Origin: an uncultured Actinomycetes bacterium
Lineage (GTDB): Bacteria > Actinomycetota > Actinomycetes > Nanopelagicales > Nanopelagicaceae
Direction of reading: 5' to 3'
DNA: 42,017 nucleotides
NCBI GenBank assembly: GCA_937876245.1
Contig: CALEGP010000026.1
Span: 1-42,017, forward strand
The translations under genes and the position numbers were made by a program. The notes beneath the pieces are model-generated. The model saw nothing but the letters and a program-made list of their open reading frames with translations. It did no database searches and was not told where the DNA came from. The first letter of the stretch is position 1, and each line of letters starts with the position of its first letter. Positions 6,837 through 15,148 of the stretch are shown in pieces.

Positions 6837-9292
6837 CGAACAGTGGCGCCACATTCTTTTAGAGCTGCAGCGGCAGCAGACTCGCGATATTGCGAAACCT
6901 CTTCAGCCGTTAGTGTCCGATCAGCTGCCCTAAAGACCAGAGTAAATGCCAGAGAAACTTTACCTTCTCCCAGTTTGTCGTAGCGATCGAAGAGAGTGAT
7001 GCTCTCCAACAAATCTCCAGCACCCGCTTTTAGGGCTGTTTCTACCGTCGCAGCAGCGATCGATTCATCAACTACTAGTGAGATGTCTTGTATAGCGGCA
7101 GGCATGGTGACCAAGGAAGGCGATTTTACCGATGCTGGAAAGTCAAGGGCGCCTAGAACAACAACAAATGCGCATGAACGTTCAGGCAATCCGAGAGCAC
7201 TGATTACCCTGGGATGGAGTTCGCCTGCGTGCGCAACCGCTCTGCCATTAACCTGAAATTCAGCACAACGACCTGGGTGCCATGGAGCAAAATCCGAGCT
7301 TATTACGGTGGCCAAATTTCCGGTTGATTCAATAATCATCCTCGCAAACCCAATTGATTCCACCCAAGTAAATTCTTCGGCCTTTCCGTTCCAGCTATCA
7401 GAGCCGAGTTTTCCAGCAACCACAGCACCTACGTGCAGTGGTTGATTAGGCACGCTGGCATAAATTCCTCTTCTTGTTTCGACATCCGGAACGCGATCGG
7501 TGCCTACTACCTTCTGAATCTCTAGTTTCTCGGTGTTTCTAAATACTGTACCTATTTCAAAAATAGCTATGTCTTTTGCGCCTCGCCCTTGATTTCTTAC
7601 CGCCGTCAACAGCAAGCCCGGCAGAAGGTGCGTCCGTAAATCCGGGAATTCTTCAGACATCGGATTCGCGATCCTAAAACTCTTAGCACGGTCCCCGACA
7701 AAACCTAATTCCGCCACAAAATTCGGATTAACAAATGGATAGTTGTACACCTCGGAGAAGCCATTATCAGCTAAGAAGTTAGCGACACCACGTTTGCGGT
7801 ACTGCATCGCCGAGAGAGCTGCGCCCTTCTTGCCAGTGGGCAGCGTAGAGGGAATTCGCTCATAACCGATCATTCTTGCAACTTCTTCGACTAAATCCGG
7901 AGCCAACAATAAATCCGCGCGCCAAGTTGGTGGACTTATCTCCCAATTAGTATCCGTTTCCCTAACAACTTCGCAGCCAACTACCCTTAATTTCTCCTCA
8001 ACTTCTGAAAGTGAAACCTGAATGCCTAAATACCTAGCGACGAAATTTGGATCAAAAGAAAGGATCGGAGCAAATTCAGGTTCGCCGAAAGTGCTAGTTC
8101 CAACATATGTGGCGCCGCCTAACTCAATCATCAGCGCAATCGCTCGCCCTGAGGAAATTTCCGCAAGCGATGGGTCAACTCCTCGCTCCAAACGTCTGGA
8201 GGCTTCCGAAGAGAGCTTATGCCGCCTCGAACCTTTCGCAATTGTAATTGGATCAAAACGGGCTGCTTCCAACGCAATAGTTGAAGTAGATTGCGTAACT
8301 TCCGAACTCGACCCACCCATCACCCCAGCTAAAGCCAGGGCCGTGCTCTTATCTGCTACAAGTAAATCTTCCGGGTCGAGATTACGCTCTTGATTATCCA
8401 AAGTCTTTATTTTCTTCGTTTGACCAGCGCGCCTAATAGTCAACAAGGTATCTATCTTTGAGCCATCAAATGCATGGAGCGGCTGTCCCAGTTCTAACAT
8501 TACATAATTTGTAATGTCGACCGCCAAAGAGATGGAGCGCATGCCAGATTTTTCAATACGGCGACTCATCCAGAGTGGCGTTGGCGCACCGGGATTGAAT
8601 TCGGAAATCGTTCTTATATACACAACCGATAGAGCCGAAGGGTCTTCAACTTCTATTTGGATGCCCGCTTTATTCTTATCAAATTTCGATAAATCCACTT
8701 TTAGCGCTGGGTCATCAAATTTGACTCCAAGCGAAGCTGCCAATTCGCGAGCCAAGCCACGAATAGAGAGGGCGTAACCTCGGTCCGGATTCACTGCCGC
8801 ATCAATAATCACATCATTGATCTCCAATAAAGCGATTGCATCTGCTCCAACTTTTGCGCAATCTGCTGGAAGCACGATAATGCCGGAATGCTCATCACTG
8901 ATACCCAGTTCACGTGCTGAACAAATCATGCCGTTACTAGTTCTTCCATAAGTTTCACGCGCAGATATTGCGAAATTCCCAGGTAGAACCGCACCGGGTA
9001 GAGCTGCTACAACAAGATCTCCAACAGCAAAATTAGTTGCGCCGCAAATTACAAAGCGCGCCGAGTCTTCCCCGCAATCCAACCCAACGAATCTAATGGG
9101 TTTCTTATTTCCTGTTAGTTCCTCGATTGATTCGACCCTGGCTACGGTAAGTGGTCCCTCTAAATCAGCGCCCTGAACTTCAATGCTTTCAATTTCGAAA
9201 CCAACGTTAACAAAGGCTAACTCAATTTCCGCAAGGGAGATCTCCTCCGGCACATCGGCAAATTCGCGAATCCACGAAAGCGGAATTTTCAT
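6830..9292 (-). CDS. pheT: Phenylalanyl-tRNA synthetase beta chain
   Basis: Beta subunit of the heterotetrameric PheRS. The 820 residues show the N-terminal and OB-fold tRNA-binding part (GLDCGEDSARFVICGATNF), the B5/B3-B4 region (RRHKLSSEASRRLERGVDP, editing), and the C-terminal anticodon-binding ferredoxin-like domain (DISLVVDES to the end, with FDRYDKLGEGKVSLAF). Its ATG overlaps the pheS stop in ATGA (9289-9292). The last codons double as part of the arginine operator at 6801-6836, which is unusual economy. Confidence 0.97.
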   Translation of the reverse strand: MKIPLSWIREFADVPEEISLAEIELAFVNVGFEIESIEVQGADLEGPLTVARVESIEELTGNKKPIRFVGLDCGEDSARFVICGATNFAVGDLVVAALPGAVLPGNFAISARETYGRTSNGMICSARELGISDEHSGIIVLPADCAKVGADAIALLEINDVIIDAAVNPDRGYALSIRGLARELAASLGVKFDDPALKVDLSKFDKNKAGIQIEVEDPSALSVVYIRTISEFNPGAPTPLWMSRRIEKSGMRSISLAVDITNYVMLELGQPLHAFDGSKIDTLLTIRRAGQTKKIKTLDNQERNLDPEDLLVADKSTALALAGVMGGSSSEVTQSTSTIALEAARFDPITIAKGSRRHKLSSEASRRLERGVDPSLAEISSGRAIALMIELGGATYVGTSTFGEPEFAPILSFDPNFVARYLGIQVSLSEVEEKLRVVGCEVVRETDTNWEISPPTWRADLLLAPDLVEEVARMIGYERIPSTLPTGKKGAALSAMQYRKRGVANFLADNGFSEVYNYPFVNPNFVAELGFVGDRAKSFRIANPMSEEFPDLRTHLLPGLLLTAVRNQGRGAKDIAIFEIGTVFRNTEKLEIQKVVGTDRVPDVETRRGIYASVPNQPLHVGAVVAGKLGSDSWNGKAEEFTWVESIGFARMIIESTGNLATVISSDFAPWHPGRCAEFQVNGRAVAHAGELHPRVISALGLPERSCAFVVVLGALDFPASVKSPSLVTMPAAIQDISLVVDESIAAATVETALKAGAGDLLESITLFDRYDKLGEGKVSLAFTLVFRAADRTLTAEEVSQYRESAAAAALKECGATVRV

Positions 9293-10305
9293 CTGCCACC
9301 AACGCCAAAACTGCGAGTAAACCGGATGTCGCCCTCAACAATGTCATGCATGTCTGTAATCCCATGGCGAACCATCAAAGTTCGTTCCAGTCCCATCCCA
9401 AATGCAAATCCGGAGAATTCACTTGTATCGATCCCACAAACCTCTAGAACTTTTGGATTTACCATGCCGCAACCGCCCCATTCAATCCAACGTCCATTAA
9501 AAAAGAAGTCGACTTCGGCGCTTGGTTCGGTAAATGGAAAAAACGAAGGTCGCAATCTAGTTTTCACATCCGGCCCAAATATGCTCTGCGCAAAATAATC
9601 CAGAGTTCCTTTTAGATCAGCCATTGTTATTCCTCGATCGATGACTAAGCCTTCAACCTGGCTGAACACTGGCGTGTGTGTTGCATCCAACTCGTCAGCT
9701 CTGTACGTACGCCCCGGACAGATAACATAAATAGGTGGCTGGTCTTCCAACATAGTACGTATTTGTACTGGTGAAGTGTGGGTGCGTAGAACCAACCTTG
9801 ATTCCAGAGGCTCGATAAAAAAAGTATCCTGCATAGTTCTTGCTGGATGGTCTGCCGGAATATTCAAGGCGTCAAAATTTAGCCACTCTGCTTCTAATTC
9901 TGGCCCCTCAGCAACTCGATAACCTAGGCCGATAAATAAATCAGAAATTTCATTTGTTAAAATCGTTAACGGATGGAGTCCACCCTTTGGCATTTTTGTA
10001 GCTGGAAGAGTTACATCAACACGTTCTTCAGCTAAAACCTTTGCATCCCGCTCAGATTCAAGAACAACTAACCGCGCATCAAAAGCTGCAGTGACTTCTG
10101 CTTTGGCAGCACCAACAACTTTGCCAAACTGCGCCTTCTGCTCTGGAGCAATTTTTCCCAGCGCCTGGCTTGCTTTTGAAAGATTCGACTTATCGCCTAG
10201 GTGCTCGATTTTTACAAGTTTTAACTGCGCAAGATCTTTTGCCATAACAATGGCATCGAGAGCGCTCCTAGTTGCGCTGGAAACATCTGCGACAGTTAGC
10301 GACAT
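9289..10305 (-). CDS. pheS: Phenylalanyl-tRNA synthetase alpha chain
   Basis: Catalytic alpha subunit of PheRS, 338 residues. An N-terminal coiled-coil helical arm (1-90) precedes the class II catalytic core. Core motifs include HPLTIL, LLRTHTSPVQIRTM-type motif 2 (here LVLRTHTSPVQIRTM), the phenylalanine pocket around EVDFFFNGRWIEWGG, and motif 3 GMGLERTLMVRHGI near the C-terminus. The start ATG lies 12 bases after the upstream methyltransferase stop, and the stop overlaps pheT. It belongs to the long infC-pheT run. No attenuator or T-box is present directly upstream. Confidence 0.97.
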   Translation of the reverse strand: MSLTVADVSSATRSALDAIVMAKDLAQLKLVKIEHLGDKSNLSKASQALGKIAPEQKAQFGKVVGAAKAEVTAAFDARLVVLESERDAKVLAEERVDVTLPATKMPKGGLHPLTILTNEISDLFIGLGYRVAEGPELEAEWLNFDALNIPADHPARTMQDTFFIEPLESRLVLRTHTSPVQIRTMLEDQPPIYVICPGRTYRADELDATHTPVFSQVEGLVIDRGITMADLKGTLDYFAQSIFGPDVKTRLRPSFFPFTEPSAEVDFFFNGRWIEWGGCGMVNPKVLEVCGIDTSEFSGFAFGMGLERTLMVRHGITDMHDIVEGDIRFTRSFGVGGR

Positions 10306-10317
10306 AATCCATTAATA

Positions 10318-11124
10318 CTACCGAATCCCTACCTCAAACATCGCGATTGCAGCCGCGCTAGCCACATTTAAACTTTCGGATCTACCCTTCATTGGAATTG
10401 CTGCGCGCAAATCAACGCCGTCAATCTCTGGAAGTCCCCGTGCCTCATTCCCAAATATCAGGATGATTTTTTCACTCGGCGAGATATCTAGAATTGAAAG
10501 ATCACTCTCGCCGGAGAGGGCGATAGTTTGAAATTTCTCTTGCCTAGCAAAATCCATAAGTTTGTCGAAATTTACGCCCTCGACTACCGGAATGTGCCAA
10601 AGAGCCCCGACTGTTGCACGGACCGTTTTGGGGGAATAAGCGTCAACGCTATTAGCCGAAAAAATCACTGCATCAAATCCACATGCTTCAGCTGTGCGAA
10701 TCACTGTGCCGCTGTTGCCCGGATCCTGAATCTCCCAGAAATAGGCAATCTTTTTCGCACTCCTCTGTTTTATTTTATAGAGCGTATTTTCGGTAAATTT
10801 ACAGAGAGCCAAAATCCCCTGAGGAGACTCGGTATCAGCCATCTCGTTCATTACCGCCTCTGAAACATGAACTATCGGGGCATTGGATAAATTTTCTATG
10901 GCAATCTCAGATTCCAATTTGTTGAAACCTTTTTCAGTTACATAAAGGCTAATCAACTTCGGCGCTTCATCGTAGCTCGGACGAAAGGATTCTCTAACGC
11001 TCTGTATTCCGTCAGCAACGAACTCTTTCTCACTCTGTCGTTTCTTCTTACCGCGAGAACCCAAAAGAGCCTTCACCCTCTCGATATGCGGAGAATGAAG
11101 GCTCGTAATTTGGTTATTAGGCAT
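10318..11124 (-). CDS. TrmH/SpoU-family RNA 2'-O-methyltransferase
   Basis: A SPOUT-fold RNA methyltransferase of 268 residues that probably methylates a ribose in rRNA. The N-terminal third ([22 protein letters not shown]) is the RNA-binding substrate domain. The C-terminal trefoil-knot domain shows the three SpoU motifs: [28 protein letters not shown] and [18 protein letters not shown]. The ATG overlaps the rplT stop by 8 bases, so it is translationally linked to ribosomal protein L20. An enzyme of this family between rplT and pheS is the usual actinobacterial arrangement. The exact target nucleotide cannot be told from sequence. Confidence 0.93.
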   Translation of the reverse strand: MPNNQITSLHSPHIERVKALLGSRGKKKRQSEKEFVADGIQSVRESFRPSYDEAPKLISLYVTEKGFNKLESEIAIENLSNAPIVHVSEAVMNEMADTESPQGILALCKFTENTLYKIKQRSAKKIAYFWEIQDPGNSGTVIRTAEACGFDAVIFSANSVDAYSPKTVRATVGALWHIPVVEGVNFDKLMDFARQEKFQTIALSGESDLSILDISPSEKIILIFGNEARGLPEIDGVDLRAAIPMKGRSESLNVASAAAIAMFEVGIR

Positions 11125-11479
11125 TTACGACGTGCTTGCGAGCTACCTCAACTAGCGCAGCAAAAACCGCTGGCTCGTTGGTGGCGAGCTCTGAAAGCAT
11201 CCGGCGATCTACTTCAACGCCAGCGCTCTTAAGACCCTGGATGAATCGGTTATAAGTCATCCCATTAGCCCGAGTACCTGCGTTTATACGCTGAATCCAA
11301 AGTCGACGGAAATCACCTTTGCGATCTTTACGATCGTTGAATGCGTAAACAAGGGAGTGGGTAACTTGTTCTTTTGCTTTAGAGAACAGTCTGGAACGTT
11401 GACCACGATATCCGGCTGCTCTTGCAAGCGTTGTTCTGCGCTTCTTTGCGGCATGTACGCCACGTTTAACTCTTGCCAT
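11117..11479 (-). CDS. rplT: 50S ribosomal protein L20
   Basis: Early-assembly 23S rRNA-binding protein, 120 residues, with the classic opening [15 protein letters not shown], the central [12 protein letters not shown] and the C-terminal [22 protein letters not shown] Shine-Dalgarno GGAAGGAA lies before the ATG. It is third in infC-rpmI-rplT. In many bacteria L20 represses this operon through its leader; whether the short leader here serves that role is not clear. Confidence 0.98.
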   Translation of the reverse strand: MARVKRGVHAAKKRRTTLARAAGYRGQRSRLFSKAKEQVTHSLVYAFNDRKDRKGDFRRLWIQRINAGTRANGMTYNRFIQGLKSAGVEVDRRMLSELATNEPAVFAALVEVARKHVVNA

Positions 11480-11495
11480 GGTTTATTCCTTCCTG

Positions 11496-11693
11496 TTACT
11501 TCAAGCCGAGCAAGCGCTTGGCAGTGAATGCGTTTGGAGCCTTAGCTACTGAATCTCCGCTTAGGCGACGTGTTATTCGAGAAGACTTGCGTTCTAGAAG
11601 GTGGCGCTTTCCTGCACGCTCATGCATGACTTTGCCGGTTCCGGTTAAACGGAACCTCTTTTTAGCTCCACTATGGGTCTTCATCTTTGGCAT
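11496..11693 (-). CDS. rpmI: 50S ribosomal protein L35
   Basis: Small basic ribosomal protein, 65 residues, with the family wording [21 protein letters not shown] and [15 protein letters not shown] strong ribosome-binding site AGGAGG precedes the ATG. It sits between infC and rplT in the conserved order. Confidence 0.98.
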   Translation of the reverse strand: MPKMKTHSGAKKRFRLTGTGKVMHERAGKRHLLERKSSRITRRLSGDSVAKAPNAFTAKRLLGLK

Positions 11694-11741
11694 TTGCTAA
11701 CCTCCTAGTTAGTAATAACTTTAGTAACTTTAAAAACTTCT

Positions 11742-12392
11742 TTAAACTTCAGGTACTACATCAACCGCTTCCGCAGTTTCCATTTCATCGACTTCATCCA
11801 CTACGACCGCTTTTTCGGCCTTAGCTTCTCTGCTACGGCTAGCCACCTTCGCAGCTTTCTGCTGTGAAATCGACTGACCTTTCTTAACATTCGTCCCTAA
11901 AACCATCGTCATGTTTCGTCCTTCTTGCTTTGGCGCAAATTCAACGAAAGCAACTTCTGAGAGCTCTTCAGCTAACTTCATAAGTAAACGGTAACCAATT
12001 TCAGGTCTTGCTTGTTCTCGGCCTCGAAATTGAATCGTTACCTTTACTTTGTCTCCGCCCCTAAGAAAGCGCTCAATATGAGTTTTCTTAGTTTCGTAGT
12101 CATGTGGCTCGATTTTTGGCCTAAGTCGCATTTCCTTAACAATGATGTGTGTCTGATTCTGTCTTGCCTCTCGCGCTTTTTGTGCGATTTCGTATTTGTA
12201 TTTTCCGAAATCCATCACTTTACAGACGGGCGGTTGGGCTTCTGGTGCAATTTCAACGAGATCTAGTCCGACCTCATCAGCCATTTTCAGGGCAGTATCG
12301 ATATCTACGACACCAATTTGCTCACCGGAAAAACCAATCAGACGAACTTGCGCTACGCGAATTCGATCATTGATTCTTGGTTCAGCGCTGAT
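11742..12392 (-). CDS. infC: Translation initiation factor IF-3 (probable AUC start)
   Basis: IF-3 keeps 30S subunits free and proofreads start codons. The N-terminal domain ([19 protein letters not shown]), linker with [17 protein letters not shown], and C-terminal domain ([31 protein letters not shown]) are all present, with an acidic tail after about residue 190. The only ordinary in-frame start is GTG at 12416, with no ribosome-binding site. A strong GGGAGGAG lies inside that extension, 7 bases before an ATC at 12392. Starting at ATC gives (M)[12 protein letters not shown], matching where actinobacterial IF-3 proteins begin. Non-AUG starts (AUU, AUC) are a known self-control device of infC. 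I therefore place the start at ATC (216 residues). Confidence 0.93.
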   Translation of the reverse strand: MSAEPRINDRIRVAQVRLIGFSGEQIGVVDIDTALKMADEVGLDLVEIAPEAQPPVCKVMDFGKYKYEIAQKAREARQNQTHIIVKEMRLRPKIEPHDYETKKTHIERFLRGGDKVKVTIQFRGREQARPEIGYRLLMKLAEELSEVAFVEFAPKQEGRNMTMVLGTNVKKGQSISQQKAAKVASRSREAKAEKAVVVDEVDEMETAEAVDVVPEV

Positions 12393-12556
12393 AATTTCTC
12401 CTCCCTGATTATTCACTTCTATTTAGAAGCAGGCGGAGAGAGTCGCAAATGCAGGCTAAAAAACCTGTAAAGACCAAATCACCGAAGCGATAAAGGTGGG
12501 AGCGACTAGCTCCACTTGATTGCGCAAGGCTACCTTATTCCCTCGATAAGTAGAAA
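12393..12556 (-). promoter_or_regulatory. infC leader region with hairpins
   Basis: These 164 bases between fabI and infC hold a stem GTGGAGC-TAGTC-GCTCCCAC with one bulged C (12496-12515), a smaller CAGG/CCTG stem (about 12450-12470) and a short CTTCT/AGAAG hairpin just before the GTG at 12416. The strong Shine-Dalgarno GGGAGGAG of infC lies at 12398-12405. Leader-based control of the IF3-L35-L20 operon is known in other bacteria. I cannot match this to a defined leader family, and no clear promoter pair stands out. Confidence 0.4.
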
Positions 12557-13327
12557 TTACCCACCAATCGCATGAACTCCAGCATCTACATGCACAATTT
12601 CGCCGGTGGTTTTTGGGAAAAAGCTGGAAAGTAAGGCAACCGCACCTTGGGCGGCCGGAATCGGATCGGTGACATCCCAGACCAAGGGAGCCCGCTTGTT
12701 CCATACATCTTCGAACTCTTCAAAACCAGGGATCGATTTAGCAGCCATCGTCTTTATTGGCCCAGCGGCGATTAGATTGCAACGAATATTCTCCGCACCT
12801 AAATCCCGAGCCAGGTATCGATTCGCCGACTCGAGCCCAGCTTTTGCCACGCCCATCCAGTCATATTTTGGCCAGGCCACAGTCGCGTCAAAAGTTAGGC
12901 CAACGATTGCAGCTCCCTCTTTCTTGAAAAGTGGCTTGCACGCCATCGTCAGCGACTTATAGGAAAATGTGGACACGTGAACTGCTGTAGCAACATCCTC
13001 CCAGGCTGTATTGAGGAAATTTCCGCCCAGCGCTGTCTCCGGCGCAAAACCAATTGAATGAACGACGCCGTCCAAATGTGGAAGATATTCCTTGACTAGA
13101 GATGCCAGGCGATCCAAATGTTCAACATTTGTAACATCTAGCTCGATAACTGGCGCTTGCTTAGGTAATCTGGCGGCAATACGTTTCGTAATACTAAGGG
13201 CTCGACCGAAGGAAGTTAGAACAACGTTCGCTCCTTCGTCCTGTGCAATTTTTGCCACATGGAAGGCAATCGAAGACTCAGTCAGTACGCCAGTTACCAA
13301 TATATTTTGATTTTGCAGTATTCCCAC
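12557..13327 (-). CDS. fabI: Enoyl-ACP reductase (NADH), InhA/FabI type
   Basis: Final reductive step of each round of type II fatty-acid elongation. The 256 residues have the short-chain dehydrogenase fold in its FabI form: nucleotide loop VTGVLTESSIAFHVAK (11-26), and catalytic YDWMGVAK with Y155 and K162, the FabI Y-x6-K spacing and close in wording to mycobacterial InhA. The start is GTG, placed right after the fabG stop with no gap. The pair fabG-fabI mirrors mabA-inhA of mycobacteria. No mycolate genes are seen, so ordinary fatty-acid synthesis is the likely role. Confidence 0.95.
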   Translation of the reverse strand: MGILQNQNILVTGVLTESSIAFHVAKIAQDEGANVVLTSFGRALSITKRIAARLPKQAPVIELDVTNVEHLDRLASLVKEYLPHLDGVVHSIGFAPETALGGNFLNTAWEDVATAVHVSTFSYKSLTMACKPLFKKEGAAIVGLTFDATVAWPKYDWMGVAKAGLESANRYLARDLGAENIRCNLIAAGPIKTMAAKSIPGFEEFEDVWNKRAPLVWDVTDPIPAAQGAVALLSSFFPKTTGEIVHVDAGVHAIGG

Positions 13328-14041
13328 TTAGTGCCCCATTCCTAATCCGCCATCAACTGGTATTACTGCGCCCGTAATGTATGCCGCCTCTGGTGAAGCC
13401 AAAAAAGCGACTACCCCTGCGACTTCTGCCGGCGTACAAAATCTTGCCAATGGTATGGCTTCAATTATTTGCGCTTTACGAGATTCTTCGAGTACAGCCG
13501 TCATATCCGTTTCAACAAATCCAGGTGCAACTACATTTGCTGTTATTCCGCGACTACCCAATTCTCTCGCGAAGCTTCGCGCCATTCCCACCAAACCACT
13601 CTTAGTCGCTGCATAATTTACTTGACCTGCCGAGCCGAGTAATCCCACAACAGAGCCAACAAAAATCATACGTCCAGATTTTCTCTTTAACATTCCTCTA
13701 GTACATGCTCTTGCGACTCGAAATGCGCCGACTAGATTAGTTTCGACAACAGATTCAAAATCTTCATCACTCATCCGCATAGCTAAACCATCTTTAGTGA
13801 TTCCAGCATTAGCAACCAGGACATCAATCCCGCCAAATTTCCCCTCAATTTGCTGAATAGCAGAATTGACACTGTCGCTATCCGTTACATCCATGACGAC
13901 ACTTTCAAAGCCAGCTGGTCCGCTCCCTGACCGATGGGTTACTACGACTTCGAACCCCTGGGCCTTAAATTTTTCCGCTATTGCTAAACCAATTCCGCGA
14001 TTTCCACCTGTGATTAGCGCGACTTGAGGGGTAATACTCAT
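13328..14041 (-). CDS. fabG: 3-oxoacyl-ACP reductase
   Basis: NADPH-dependent reduction of beta-ketoacyl-ACP. The 237 residues show the SDR nucleotide motif TGGNRGIG (11-18), NAG (78-80), and catalytic Ser130, Tyr143 and Lys147 in the YAATK motif. The C-terminal GAVIPVDGGLGMGH is typical of FabG. It is the first gene of the fabG-fabI unit. No Shine-Dalgarno precedes the ATG; TAAGTT (14048-14053) ends 6 bases before it, fitting a leaderless start. An alternative promoter lies further upstream. Confidence 0.95.
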   Translation of the reverse strand: MSITPQVALITGGNRGIGLAIAEKFKAQGFEVVVTHRSGSGPAGFESVVMDVTDSDSVNSAIQQIEGKFGGIDVLVANAGITKDGLAMRMSDEDFESVVETNLVGAFRVARACTRGMLKRKSGRMIFVGSVVGLLGSAGQVNYAATKSGLVGMARSFARELGSRGITANVVAPGFVETDMTAVLEESRKAQIIEAIPLARFCTPAEVAGVVAFLASPEAAYITGAVIPVDGGLGMGH

Positions 14042-14047
14042 GGGAGA

Positions 14048-14103
14048 AACTTACTAGTTCTTTCGCGATACTACTAAGTATCCATGAGCGTTACATGACT
14101 CAA
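14048..14103 (-). promoter_or_regulatory. Candidate fabG promoter region
   Basis: Two options are visible on the minus strand. The first is TTGAGT (14098-14103) with a 17-base spacer to TACTTA (14075-14080), giving a leader of about 27 bases. The second is a -10-like TAAGTT (14048-14053) exactly 6 bases before the ATG, which would give a leaderless mRNA. The region is shared back to back with the DUF3099 gene. Confidence 0.45.
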
Positions 14104-14127
14104 GAGCCAGTTTTTACTTATCTCGCA

Positions 14128-14133
14128 TAGGAT
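14128..14133 (+). promoter_or_regulatory. Candidate -10 box of the DUF3099-SURF1 unit
   Basis: TAGGAT lies 6 bases before the ATG at 14140, so the predicted transcript start is the A of the start codon. No good -35 and no ribosome-binding site are visible. Confidence 0.45.
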
Positions 14134-14139
14134 TAACAC

Positions 14140-14418
14140 ATGGCCAAAGCGAGGAAGGTAGTTGACGCTTCTGTTACTGATGCCGCTCACGCACTTTCAA
14201 AAGACCAAACAGCCCGAGCCCGCCGCTATTTCTTTTCTATGATGATGAGAACTGCGTGCTTCATTCTCGCGGTCCTTCTTCCTAGCCCATATCGATGGAT
14301 CGCCCTACTCGGTGCGGTAGTTCTGCCTTACGTCGCAGTCATAGCTGCCAATGCAGGCAGAGAGCGTGTACGCCCAGGCGAAGCAGAATTTACAAGCAGC
14401 CAAAAAGAGATTGGTTGA
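14140..14418 (+). CDS. DUF3099 family small membrane protein
   Basis: A 92-residue protein that fits the actinobacterial DUF3099 family: VTDAAHALSKDQTARARRYFFSM resembles the family's opening, and two close hydrophobic segments (about 33-48 and 52-70, ending VVLPYVAVIAANAG) would span the membrane. The family's function is not known. It diverges from fabG and is followed by SURF1, whose likely start overlaps its end by 8 bases. No link to fatty-acid synthesis or oxidase assembly can be shown beyond position. Confidence 0.8.
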   Translation: MAKARKVVDASVTDAAHALSKDQTARARRYFFSMMMRTACFILAVLLPSPYRWIALLGAVVLPYVAVIAANAGRERVRPGEAEFTSSQKEIG

Positions 14419-15148
14419 CATAAAGAAATTGAAAGAATTCTTAAGGCCCATCGCACTTCTTCAATCACTTATTGCACTTTTCTTGATCGGGGGGTGCCTC
14501 TTTGCGGCTCAATGGCAGTACAACCGCGGTACTTCTCAGTATGCAGTTAACGCGATTATCAAAACAAATTTAGGCCTGCTGCCCGTCAAAGAGCCAGATA
14601 TTTCCACTCTCGACCCAATTACCAATCAGTGGCGAACACTAAATCTAATTGGCTCATTCGATAACTCTCATCAAGAGCTAATCCGCAACCGTTACTTTGA
14701 AGGAAAATTTGGTTTTGAAGTTCTAACACTTTTTAGTTCCGTGGCAGGAGATAATTTTTGGGTTGATCGTGGTTGGGTTGCAGCCGGTCCCAATGCGGCG
14801 ACACCTCCACAAGTTACGCCTGCGCCAACAGGAGAAATCAAGATCAGAGCTCGCATCAGGTCCGAAAATTTGAGTCGCCAGTTGCAGGGTTCATTTTTTG
14901 TTACGAAGATTATTAGTGAAAAGCCTAAGTCAATAGCTAAAATTCAAGGCGTCGACGCAAAATCTTATTACCTTGATTTGCTTCCTAACCATGACAAATC
15001 GGTTCTACCTCTTACGCCAATTGCACTTCCAGAAATTTCTGGGGGTCCCCATTTCGCTTACGCGTTGCAGTGGCTAGCCTTTGCTCTATTGACTTTAATC
15101 GGTAGAGCTCTGCTGTTCCGAGAGACCAAGAGACTGGCGCTGAAATAA
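14411..15148 (+). CDS. SURF1 family cytochrome oxidase biogenesis protein
   Basis: SURF1 proteins help heme A insertion into cytochrome c oxidase. The fold is an N-terminal membrane helix (LLQSLIALFLIGGCLFAAQWQY), an extracytoplasmic beta domain with FLVDRGW-type wording (here NFWVDRGWVAAG) and a C-terminal helix (FAYALQWLAFALLTLIGRALLF). The start is uncertain. ATG at 14351 would overlap DUF3099 by 68 bases; TTG at 14411 overlaps by 8 bases, follows AAAGAGA and gives 245 residues, so I prefer it. The 3' end overlaps the opposite-strand ABC transporter by 54 bases. The heme A synthase gene ctaA lies about 8 kb away. Confidence 0.85.
   Translation: MVDIKKLKEFLRPIALLQSLIALFLIGGCLFAAQWQYNRGTSQYAVNAIIKTNLGLLPVKEPDISTLDPITNQWRTLNLIGSFDNSHQELIRNRYFEGKFGFEVLTLFSSVAGDNFWVDRGWVAAGPNAATPPQVTPAPTGEIKIRARIRSENLSRQLQGSFFVTKIISEKPKSIAKIQGVDAKSYYLDLLPNHDKSVLPLTPIALPEISGGPHFAYALQWLAFALLTLIGRALLFRETKRLALK

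Noticed and set aside
14351-14410. ATG start for SURF1 at 14351
   Set aside because: It would overlap DUF3099 by 68 bases. The extra 20 residues look like an out-of-frame reading of that gene. Not fully excluded.
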